Below, piece by piece: positions 8,769-15,564 of a stretch of 64,000 nt of DNA (the stretch's first letter is position 1; the number at the start of each line of letters is the position of its first letter). The DNA comes from Thalassospiraceae bacterium LMO-SO8. GTDB lineage: Bacteria; Pseudomonadota; Alphaproteobacteria; Rhodospirillales; Casp-alpha2. The stretch spans positions 1-64,000 of the forward strand of contig CP134226.1 in the NCBI GenBank assembly GCA_031655335.1. The letters are read 5' to 3'. The position numbers were made by a program, and so were the translations under genes. The notes beneath the pieces are model-generated. The model was given only the letters and a program-made list of their open reading frames with translations, made no database searches and was not told the origin of the DNA.

Positions 8769-9071
8769 CTAGTGATCGTCGCCGTGATGGCCGGTAATGG
8801 GGCCGTCCTTGAACAGGGTTTCGCGGAGTTCCTTGTCGAACTGCGGCATGCTGCGGCGCAGCCATTCCAGGACCATGGCCGCGTGTTCGATTTCCTCGTC
8901 CCGGTTATGGGCCAGAATGGCCTTCAGTTCCGGATCCTTGGTCGCATCAACGCGCTGCTGGTACCAGTCGACGGCCTCCAGCTCCTCCATCAGGGAGACG
9001 ATCGCGCGGTGGCGGTCCATGGTCTCTTCGGACAATTTCTCCAGGGGTTCGTGGAAACCTTCGCTCGACAT
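8769..9071 (-). CDS. Encapsulin-type ferritin (EncFtn) lacking a cargo tail
   Basis: The 100-residue protein strongly resembles the Rhodospirillum rubrum EncFtn domain: HEPLE.L.EET..RHRAIVS.MEELEAVDWY..RVDA..DPEL.AILAHNRDEE.EHAAM.LEWLRR. The iron-site residues are present (E29/E30/E32 region, W36-Y37, E60, H63). EncFtn forms an annular decamer with ferroxidase activity and normally rides inside an encapsulin nanocompartment. Here the protein ends ...GPITGHHGDDH, just where relatives continue into a linker and the encapsulin-targeting peptide, and no encapsulin gene follows; a terminator does. The start has AAGGAG six bases before the ATG. An Irr/ICE-like operator lies upstream. Confidence 0.9.
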   Translation of the reverse strand: MSSEGFHEPLEKLSEETMDRHRAIVSLMEELEAVDWYQQRVDATKDPELKAILAHNRDEEIEHAAMVLEWLRRSMPQFDKELRETLFKDGPITGHHGDDH

Positions 9072-9143
9072 GGGAACTCCTTAATACAGCTTGTTTGTGG
9101 ACTATAAAGATAGTGGATACACCAGCCGGATCAACGCTCAAAG

Positions 9144-9158
9144 TTAGAATGTTTCTAA
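9144..9158. promoter_or_regulatory. Irr/ICE-type iron-control box upstream of EncFtn
   Basis: TTAGAA-TGT-TTCTAA is a perfect 6+3+6 inverted repeat that matches the core of the alphaproteobacterial iron control element bound by Irr (TTTAGAA-N3-TTCTAAA). It is about 73 bases upstream of the EncFtn ATG and just upstream of a plausible minus-strand promoter (TTGATC, 16 bases, TATCTT). Irr is known to repress iron-storage genes when iron is scarce, which fits the gene it precedes. Confidence 0.7.
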
Positions 9159-9171
9159 TTTAATGGGTTGC

Positions 9172-9465
9172 TTACCCCCCGCCCCGTTGAAATGCCCTGT
9201 CGAATGCCGCGAGCGCCGCCGCCCGTTCCTCCTTGGAGTATCCCGAAAAAATCAGGGTCACGTCCATGGTCTCGATCTCCATGAGGGCGATCCGGCGGCG
9301 GCGTTCCGGGCCCAGGGTGATCTCCAGCCGCCGGCCGTCCCGGTCGAGAACGACGCCGTCCGCCGTTGCCACAAAACCGTCCGTGCCGAGCGCCTTGGCG
9401 ATGCCGCGAAAGAAGCCCGCCCGCGTCAGGGCCATTTCCTTGGTGATGACGACGGCCTCCGCCAA
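9172..9465 (-). CDS. Small unknown protein, last gene of the aldehyde oxidoreductase operon
   Basis: The frame can be read to 9582, but that overlaps the MoaD-like gene; the likely start is a TTG at 9463-9465 just after the MoaD stop (about 97 residues), with an ATG at 9433-9435 as the alternative (87 residues). The product contains TRAGFFRGIAKALGTDGF, LDRDGRRLEITLGPERRRRIALMEIETMDVTLIFSGYSKEE and a helical end, a compact alpha/beta domain with several arginines and no cysteines or membrane segments. I do not recognise the family. Tight spacing after the ferredoxin, AOR, FAD and MoaD-like genes suggests a role in maturation or assembly of the tungsten enzyme. Confidence 0.7.
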   Translation of the reverse strand: MAEAVVITKEMALTRAGFFRGIAKALGTDGFVATADGVVLDRDGRRLEITLGPERRRRIALMEIETMDVTLIFSGYSKEERAAALAAFDRAFQRGGG

Positions 9466-9470
9466 GGCCT

Positions 9471-9722
9471 CTATCCCCCGGCCACCGGCGGCCACATGGC
9501 CAGCGCGTCGCCGTCGCGAAAGGTCGTGGCCGCCCGCGCCGAGGGTTCCACATAGACGCCGTTCAGCAGCACCAGATGGCACATCTTTTCCGGCAGGCCG
9601 AGTTGGGCGATGACCGTGGCCGGGGTCGCGTCCTCGGCCACGTCCAGATCGGCTTCGTTGCCCTTGGTGCCCGCCGGCAGGTAATCGGCGAGCGTGGCGT
9701 ACAGCTTGATCCGGACCCTCAT
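9471..9722 (-). CDS. MoaD/ThiS-family sulfur-carrier-like protein
   Basis: The 83-residue protein has the beta-grasp ubiquitin-like pattern (MRVRIKLYATLADYLP...ATPATVIAQLGLP...LLNGVYVEPS...FRDGDALAMWPPVAGG) and ends exactly in the Gly-Gly needed for adenylation and thiocarboxylation. MoaD supplies sulfur for the dithiolene of molybdopterin, and MoaD-like proteins are often encoded beside tungsten-dependent aldehyde oxidoreductases, where they are thought to serve the dedicated metal-pterin cofactor. It begins 15 bases after the FAD subunit gene and is followed by the unknown small gene. Confidence 0.9.
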   Translation of the reverse strand: MRVRIKLYATLADYLPAGTKGNEADLDVAEDATPATVIAQLGLPEKMCHLVLLNGVYVEPSARAATTFRDGDALAMWPPVAGG

Positions 9723-9737
9723 CGACGGCCCCGCCCG

Positions 9738-10973
9738 TCAGGCATAGGCATGGGCGACATAGGCTTCCATGATGCGGTGCGGATCGTCCATCAGCTTGGC
9801 CTTCCAGGGCCCCAGGGGCGTGCGGTTCTGGATCAGGCCGCGCAGCACGCCCATGTGGTCCGTGCGCCCCAGTGACAGGGCGCCGACCAGCACGTCGTCC
9901 TTAAAGTTGAGGCGCAGGTACTTGAAACGCGCGCGGTCCAGGGCTTCGGCACTCTGCGTGCCCTCGCCTCCTTCCCAGTCGCCGAACGAGGTCGAGATCA
10001 GCCCCGCCGTATCCAGTACGTTCATCTGTAACGAGCCTTTGTAGGGCGTGACCTTGCCGGCCATGTTCAGGGCGGCGATGCGGCCATGCTCGGTCGAGGT
10101 CGGCTGAATGGCGTGGACGTTGAAACCGCCGCCGAAGTCGGGGCCCTGGGCGCAGTCGCCTGCGGCATAAATGCCGTCGACGGAGGTGCGCAGGAATTCA
10201 TCGACCAGGATGCCCTGTTCGGCCTTCATGCCGGTGCCGTCGATAAAGCCGATGTTGGACTTCACCCCGGCGGCGACCACGACCAGATCGGCGGGCGCCG
10301 TCTCGCCATTGTCCATGGCGACGGCCAGGCGGCCGTCCTTTTCGCCGACCTCGGTCACCTTGGTCGAGGTATGGACGGTGATGCCCTTCGCCTGACACCA
10401 ATCCTTGATCAGGGTGCCCGCCGTCTCGTTCATCATGCGCGGCACCATGCGGTCCAGCGCCTCGACCACCGTCAGGTTGACGCCCCGTTCAACCAGGGCC
10501 TCCAGGATGATGCAACCGATGAACCCGGCCCCCATGAGGACGACCTCTGATCCCTTTTGCGCCAGTTTTTCGATCTCGCGGCAATCGTCGAGGGTCCAGC
10601 AGTGATGCACGCCGGGCCGGTCCAGACCGGGGACAGGCGGCTTGATCGGGCTGGCCCCCGTGGCGATCAGAAGCTTGTCGTAAGGCTGCTCGCCGCCACC
10701 TTCCAGCAGGACCTTCCGGCCCTTGGCGTCGATCCCGGCGGCGCGTCCCTGGCGATAGGTGATGCCGAGCTTTTCGTAATGCCCGGCCGCCTTGCGCAGA
10801 TGCGTGCCGCCGTGGTCGATGATGCCGGTCAGGACATAGGGAATGGCCATGCGGGAATAGGGCGGATCGGCTTCCCCGCCCAGCAGAACGATGTCAGACC
10901 CCGGGTCCGTCTTGGCGAGCGTTTCCGCCGCGACGACCCCCGCCGGGCCGGCGCCGATGATGACGTAGGTCAT
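9738..10973 (-). CDS. FAD-dependent NAD(P)H oxidoreductase subunit of the aldehyde oxidoreductase
   Basis: The 411-residue protein is a two-dinucleotide-fold flavoprotein: GAGPAG at 7-12 for FAD, GAGFIG near 149-154 for NAD(P)H, and YAAGDCAQ near 270 for the FAD ribityl/phosphate end. It lacks the CxxC disulfide of thioredoxin-reductase-type enzymes and resembles nitrite-reductase/rubredoxin-reductase-like flavoproteins. In the known bacterial AorABC enzyme (Aromatoleum), a FAD subunit of this class passes electrons between AOR and NAD. Its ATG lies four bases after the AOR stop codon, so the two are translationally linked. Confidence 0.88.
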   Translation of the reverse strand: MTYVIIGAGPAGVVAAETLAKTDPGSDIVLLGGEADPPYSRMAIPYVLTGIIDHGGTHLRKAAGHYEKLGITYRQGRAAGIDAKGRKVLLEGGGEQPYDKLLIATGASPIKPPVPGLDRPGVHHCWTLDDCREIEKLAQKGSEVVLMGAGFIGCIILEALVERGVNLTVVEALDRMVPRMMNETAGTLIKDWCQAKGITVHTSTKVTEVGEKDGRLAVAMDNGETAPADLVVVAAGVKSNIGFIDGTGMKAEQGILVDEFLRTSVDGIYAAGDCAQGPDFGGGFNVHAIQPTSTEHGRIAALNMAGKVTPYKGSLQMNVLDTAGLISTSFGDWEGGEGTQSAEALDRARFKYLRLNFKDDVLVGALSLGRTDHMGVLRGLIQNRTPLGPWKAKLMDDPHRIMEAYVAHAYA

Positions 10974-10977
10974 CGCT

Positions 10978-12825
10978 CTACAGCCCCAGCCTGCTGACGG
11001 TCTCGTTGGTCGGCACGCCGTCCTTGGACCAGCCGCGCAGGTCGTAATATTCGGGCAGCATCTTGTCCAAGCCGTTGGTCAGCCCCTTGGCCGGGCCGGT
11101 CTTGGCCGCGTCCTTGGTCAGGCGCTTGGGCAGGTTGTCGTCCTTGCCCGTGAAACCGGCGGCCAGATTGAACCGGCGTTCCAGGTTCCACACCCGTTCT
11201 CCCAGTTCCAGCAGGCTATCGACCGACCACTCGCCCTCGCAGGCGGCGTCGATCTGGGGGGCGATGTCCTCCAGCGTCCAGGCGAAGGTCGTGAACACGC
11301 AGATGCCGGCGCTGTCGACCGCCGCCGTCGCATCCTGAAACGCCTTGACCAGGCCCGCCTTGCCTTCCGTGACGAGCGGATCGGTCTTTTCCGGAATGCC
11401 CAGGATTTCCGAGGCCACGGTATAGCTGCGCAGGTGGCATGCACCCCGGTTGGACGTGGCATAGGTCAGCCCCATGCCCTGGATACCGCGGCTGTCGTAG
11501 GCCGGGAATTCCTGGCCCTTCACGGACATGGACAGTTCCGGCTTGCCGTATTTTTCGCACAGCAGCTTGGAGCCCAGGCCGATCTCCGCCCCGAAGCCCT
11601 CGCCCCGGCCGCACAGTTCGGCCAGATCCGTCAGCGCCTTGGCCGATCCGAACTTGACCTCGATGCCGCCGGTTTCCTTGGTCGTGATGACGCCGTCCTC
11701 GAACATCTCCATCGCCGCGCCCACCGTGGCGCCGAACGAGATGGGGTCGATCCCCTGTTCGTTGCACACGAAGTTGGCGAAGGTCAGGGCGTCCAGGTCG
11801 TCGACCCCGGTCGCGGCGCCGAGCGCCCAGGCGGCCTCATATTCGAGCCCGCCCGACGCCTTCTGATACTGCGGCCGGTCGACCACCGTGTAATGGGTGC
11901 GGTCGATGGTCGACACGCGCCCGCAGGCGATGGTGCAGCCGAAACAGGCGGCATTGCGCACCAGGTTGGGTTTGCCGTCGGATTCCCGGGGTTCGGCCAT
12001 GGCCTCGGCGGAAATCTTCGACGCGCCCTCGAACTGGATGTCGCGGTGATTGCGGGTCGGCAGGGCACCGGTTTCGTTGATCACGTTCATCAGAACCTGG
12101 GTGCCGTAGGCCGGCAGCCCCTGCCCGGTCACCGCATTTTCCGCCAGCACCTTCTTGCCGGCGGCGGCGGCCTTGAGGAAGGCCGGCATGTCGTCGACGG
12201 AAACCCCCTTGGTGCCGCGGATGGCGACGGCCTTCAGGTTTTTCGATCCCATCACCGTGCCGACGCCGGAACGCCCGGCGGCGCGGTGCATGTCGTTGAC
12301 GACACAAGCGAACTTCACGCCCTTCTCGCCCGCCACGCCGATCGAGGCGACGCGGATCTGGGGATCGCCGTGCGCTTCCTTGATGCCTTCTTCGGTGTCC
12401 CAGACGGAGGTGCCCCAATAGACCGAGGCGTCGAGAAGCCGGCAGTCGTCGTTGTCGATGTACAGATAGACCGGCGCCTTGGCCCGGCCTTCGAAAATGA
12501 TCATGTCCAGTCCGGCGTTCTTCATCTCGTTGCCGAAGAAGCCGCCCGAGTTGGAACACGCGATGGCGCCCGTGAGCGCCCCCTTGGTGATCACGGAATA
12601 GCGCCCGGCGGTGGACGCGCAGGTGCCGGTCAGCGGCCCGGTCGCCATGATCAGCTTGTTTTCAGGCGCAAGAGGATCGACCTTGGGGTCGATCTCTTCC
12701 GTCAGGTATTTGGTCGCCAGACCGCGCTGCCCGAGGTAGCGCTTGGCCCAATCCATGTTGAGGGGTTCATGCGTGCAGGTGCCCTTGGTCAGGTTGACCC
12801 GCAAAATCCGTCGTGCCCATGCCAT
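10978..12825 (-). CDS. Tungsten-type aldehyde:ferredoxin oxidoreductase catalytic subunit
   Basis: The 615-residue protein is a full-length AOR-family enzyme. The N-terminal pterin-binding domain has RILRVNLTKG, YLGQRGLATKYL and TGPLTGT; residues 74-200 carry GRYSVITKGALTGAIACSNSGG and GRSGVGTVMGSKNLKA. The [4Fe-4S] ligands are C294, C297 and C301 (CFGCTIAC) with the fourth cysteine near 515 (ICVFTT). These enzymes oxidise aldehydes to acids, or reduce acids, with a W-bis-pterin cofactor. The adjacent polyferredoxin and FAD subunits indicate an AorABC-type complex rather than a stand-alone archaeal enzyme. Molybdenum cannot be excluded by sequence. It starts 16 bases after the ferredoxin gene. 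Confidence 0.93.
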   Translation of the reverse strand: MAWARRILRVNLTKGTCTHEPLNMDWAKRYLGQRGLATKYLTEEIDPKVDPLAPENKLIMATGPLTGTCASTAGRYSVITKGALTGAIACSNSGGFFGNEMKNAGLDMIIFEGRAKAPVYLYIDNDDCRLLDASVYWGTSVWDTEEGIKEAHGDPQIRVASIGVAGEKGVKFACVVNDMHRAAGRSGVGTVMGSKNLKAVAIRGTKGVSVDDMPAFLKAAAAGKKVLAENAVTGQGLPAYGTQVLMNVINETGALPTRNHRDIQFEGASKISAEAMAEPRESDGKPNLVRNAACFGCTIACGRVSTIDRTHYTVVDRPQYQKASGGLEYEAAWALGAATGVDDLDALTFANFVCNEQGIDPISFGATVGAAMEMFEDGVITTKETGGIEVKFGSAKALTDLAELCGRGEGFGAEIGLGSKLLCEKYGKPELSMSVKGQEFPAYDSRGIQGMGLTYATSNRGACHLRSYTVASEILGIPEKTDPLVTEGKAGLVKAFQDATAAVDSAGICVFTTFAWTLEDIAPQIDAACEGEWSVDSLLELGERVWNLERRFNLAAGFTGKDDNLPKRLTKDAAKTGPAKGLTNGLDKMLPEYYDLRGWSKDGVPTNETVSRLGL

Positions 12826-12841
12826 GACATCGTCCTCCCCG

Positions 12842-13321
12842 TCACTGCGTCGCTTGCTGGCCGGCGTCGGTCTTCGCCGCCCATTGGCGCATCTTGTCCA
12901 GGCCGGTCCAGTTGGCGTCCACGTAGGTGATGGCGTCCGTCGGACAGGCCTTGGCGCATTCAGGGTCGCCGCCGCACAGGTCGCACTTGATGACCTTGCC
13001 GGTGGCGGAATTGTAATTCACCGTGCCGAAGGGACAGGCGATGGTGCAGACCTTGCATCCGACACAGAGGTTGTCGTTGACCTCTTTCGCCCCGGTCAGC
13101 TTGTTCAGGGATATGGCGTCGACCGGACAGGCATGCATGCACCAGGCCTCGTCGCATTGCGTGCAGGTATAGGGAACGAAGCGGCCCTGGTCGTGGAAGT
13201 TGAAGACTTTGATTCGGGACTTGGACGGATTGAACACGCCCTCGTTCTCGAAAGAGCAGGCAAGCTCGCACTGTAGGCAGCCCGTGCATTTGCCTGGGTC
13301 GATATTCAAGGCTTTCAGCAT
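12842..13321 (-). CDS. Polyferredoxin subunit with four 4Fe-4S cluster motifs
   Basis: The 159-residue protein is of the DmsB/HycB type. Cysteine groups: CTGCLQCELAC (12-22), CTQCDEAWCMHACP (53-66), CVGCKVCTIACP (85-96) and CDLCGGDPECAKACP (113-127), enough for four [4Fe-4S] clusters. It would wire electrons between the AOR catalytic subunit and the FAD subunit, as AorA does in the Aromatoleum enzyme. It is the first gene of the five-gene operon; the promoter should lie in the 191 bases between it and the divergent P-loop gene. Confidence 0.92.
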   Translation of the reverse strand: MLKALNIDPGKCTGCLQCELACSFENEGVFNPSKSRIKVFNFHDQGRFVPYTCTQCDEAWCMHACPVDAISLNKLTGAKEVNDNLCVGCKVCTIACPFGTVNYNSATGKVIKCDLCGGDPECAKACPTDAITYVDANWTGLDKMRQWAAKTDAGQQATQ

Positions 13322-13512
13322 GAAATCCTCCCGTTCGGTGTTTGCTGGTGGGGACGTCCCGGTCGTTTTCCCGCGTTTTCGCGGTGCCGGGCGCCGTTTA
13401 TCGATGAATTCAAGTTTAGCACCCGATCCCGGAGGGCTTGGAATGAATTTTTGTCGGCCGGAGGTGAATCAAAGCTCTTTACAAGCGAAACGACGCACGC
13501 CAAACCAAGGGC

Positions 13513-14484
13513 ATGAGCAGTGAAGCCTATCTCAACGATTTCGAGGCGTTCCGCCGCCTGCCCCACGCGATCACGCTGTTGGGCATGTCCGGCGTGGGCA
13601 AGACCATGCTGTCCACCAGCCTGCGCCGCCGCGCCGACTGGTACCATTATTCGGCCGACTACCGCATCGGCACGCGCTATCTGGCCGAACACATCCTGGA
13701 CAACATCAAGTACAAGATCATGCACATGCAGGACACCTTCGTGGCCAACCTGCTGCGCTCGGATTCGATCTATATCAACCACAACATCAGCGTCGACAAC
13801 CTGGACCCGGTATCGACGTTCCTGGGCATGTACGGCGACCCGGCCGAGGGCGGCCTGGACAAGGCGACCTTCCTGAAGCGCCAGGGGCTCTATCGCTGGG
13901 GCGAGCAGGAAGCCATGAAGGATACCGGCCACTTCATCGCCAAGGCCTGGGAAATCTACCGCTGCAAGGATTTCATCAACGACGCGTCGGGCAGCCTGTG
14001 CGAAATCGTCGATCTGGACGACCCGAACGACCCGGTGATCACCGCACTTCGCGCCGATACCCTGATCCTCTACATCCGCGCCGGCAAAACCGACGAGGAC
14101 GCGCTGAAGGAACGCGCCGAGAGCGATCCCAAACCCCTGTTCTATTTCCCGTCCTTCATCGAGAAGCACCTGGCCGGACAGCCCGACGACGGCCGGGGTG
14201 TGGGCCCCAAGGATTTCGCCCGCGCCCTGTTCCCCGCCCTGGTCCAGGACCGCAAGCCGCGCTATGCCCGGATGGCGGAAAAATACGGCTTCACCATCGA
14301 CGTCGCCGACCTGTTCGCCGACCCGCCCCAGGGCCAGTTCGTGCCCGACGCCGACAAGATCTTGTGGCGGGTGCTGGAAACCATGCGCGCCCAATCCGCC
14401 GACAACGAGGTTGCCGCGGCCAATGCCACGCACTATGTGAACGCATGCCTCGCCCGGGCCGAACGCCGGGCGCTGGATTTCTAA
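13513..14484 (+). CDS. P-loop NTPase/kinase-like protein of unknown function
   Basis: The 323-residue protein has a Walker A motif GMSGVGKT at about residues 24-31, followed by Tyr/His-rich YHYSADYRIGTRYLAEHI. Later parts include a possible Walker B-like hydrophobic strand ending in acid (LCEIVDLDDP) and a second strand (ALRADTLILYIRAGKT). No membrane segment or signal is visible. The layout resembles small-molecule kinases or ATPases, but no substrate motif is recognised. The ATG follows AAGGG very closely. It is divergent from the AOR operon and upstream of metA in the same direction, with a short GC hairpin (GCCGCG-TC-CGCGGC) in the 79-base gap. Confidence 0.75.
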   Translation: MSSEAYLNDFEAFRRLPHAITLLGMSGVGKTMLSTSLRRRADWYHYSADYRIGTRYLAEHILDNIKYKIMHMQDTFVANLLRSDSIYINHNISVDNLDPVSTFLGMYGDPAEGGLDKATFLKRQGLYRWGEQEAMKDTGHFIAKAWEIYRCKDFINDASGSLCEIVDLDDPNDPVITALRADTLILYIRAGKTDEDALKERAESDPKPLFYFPSFIEKHLAGQPDDGRGVGPKDFARALFPALVQDRKPRYARMAEKYGFTIDVADLFADPPQGQFVPDADKILWRVLETMRAQSADNEVAAANATHYVNACLARAERRALDF

Positions 14485-14563
14485 AGGTTCCTCCGCCGCG
14501 TCCGCGGCACCGCCATGAGGCCCATGACCATCAAAACCTGAAACCAACGCCGGACAGGCCGCC

Positions 14564-15484
14564 ATGCCCATCAAGATTCCGTCAGACCTTCCCGCCCGCG
14601 CCGTCCTGGAAAAGGAAGGCGTGCCGATTATCGGCGACGATCAAGCAATACTTCAGGACATTCGCCCGCTGCGCATCGCGGTGCTGAACCTGATGCCGCT
14701 GAAACAAAAGACGGAAACCCAGTTGGCCCGCGTGTTGGGCGCCACGCCGCTACAGATCGAGATGCATCTGCTGGCGCTGACGACGCACAAGCCGAAGACC
14801 GTCGACGAACAGCACATGATCGATTTCTACCATCCGTGGACCCAGGTCACGGACCAGAAGTTCGACGGCCTGATCGTCACGGGTGCCCCCATCGAACAAC
14901 TGCCGTTCGAAGCCGTCACCTATTGGGATGAACTGTGCCAGATCTTCGACTGGTCGCGGGGCAACGTGCACAGCCTGTTCAATCTGTGCTGGGGGGCTCA
15001 GGCGGCGCTCCATCATTTCTACGGCATTCCCAAGTACCAGCTGCCGCACAAGGCCTTCGGCGTGTTCGAACACCAGGTGCTCAACACCGCGTCGGAATTG
15101 TGCCGGGGGCTCAACGACACCCTGAACATTCCCGTGTCGCGCCATACGGAGAACCACGCCGAGGACCTCAGGCCCTTCCCGCAATTGGAAATCCTCATGG
15201 AGGGGGCCGCGACGGGGATCGCCCTGGTCCACGACCACAAGCTTAACCACGTCCACATGTTCAATCATCTGGAATACGATTCCGACACCCTGGACGCCGA
15301 ATACCGCCGCGATGCCGAAAAAGGTGCCGACATCCAGGTGCCCGCCAACTACTACCCCGGCAACGATCCGGCCAAGACGCCGGTCAACCGCTGGCGCGCC
15401 TATGCCCATATCCTGTTCGGCAACTGGATCAACATGGTCTACCAGTCGACGCCGTTCGATCCGCACAGGATCGGCGAGGATTGA
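14564..15484 (+). CDS. metA: Homoserine O-acyltransferase MetA, predicted acetyl-CoA-specific
   Basis: The 306-residue protein matches MetA throughout, with the catalytic C142 (NLCWGAQA), H235 and E237 (MFNHLEYD). MetA acylates homoserine as the first committed step of methionine synthesis. Residue 111 is glutamate (TGAPIEQLPFE): in studied MetA enzymes Glu111 goes with acetyl-CoA use and Gly111 with succinyl-CoA use, so a homoserine O-acetyltransferase is predicted. No SAM-II riboswitch is recognisable in the 79-base leader. The assignment of family is firm; acyl donor is inference. Confidence 0.95.
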   Translation: MPIKIPSDLPARAVLEKEGVPIIGDDQAILQDIRPLRIAVLNLMPLKQKTETQLARVLGATPLQIEMHLLALTTHKPKTVDEQHMIDFYHPWTQVTDQKFDGLIVTGAPIEQLPFEAVTYWDELCQIFDWSRGNVHSLFNLCWGAQAALHHFYGIPKYQLPHKAFGVFEHQVLNTASELCRGLNDTLNIPVSRHTENHAEDLRPFPQLEILMEGAATGIALVHDHKLNHVHMFNHLEYDSDTLDAEYRRDAEKGADIQVPANYYPGNDPAKTPVNRWRAYAHILFGNWINMVYQSTPFDPHRIGED

Positions 15485-15495
15485 CGCCGCCCTCT

Positions 15496-15519
15496 CCTTG
15501 ATATTGTATACAATCAAGG
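15496..15519. promoter_or_regulatory. Palindromic GntR(FCD)-like operator between metA and the MmgE/PrpD gene
   Basis: The stretch contains the perfect 12-base palindrome ATTGTATACAAT (15503-15514), fitting the FadR/FCD-subfamily pattern T-N-GT-N-AC-N-A, flanked by CCTTGAT and ATCAAGG, which pair with each other. It is 46 bases upstream of the MmgE/PrpD ATG. A weak metA terminator is the other reading, but there is no U-tract. Confidence 0.5.
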
Positions 15520-15564
15520 AAGACGCACGGGCCTAAAACCCGGCGGCAAAGGGATGAGGCAACC

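Noticed and set aside
11434-12930. 498-residue open frame on the plus strand
   Set aside because: Antisense to the AOR catalytic gene, which has clear family motifs; no coherent protein family in the other strand.
14485-14563. Possible SAM-II riboswitch upstream of metA
   Set aside because: The short leader lacks the conserved SAM-II pseudoknot sequence.
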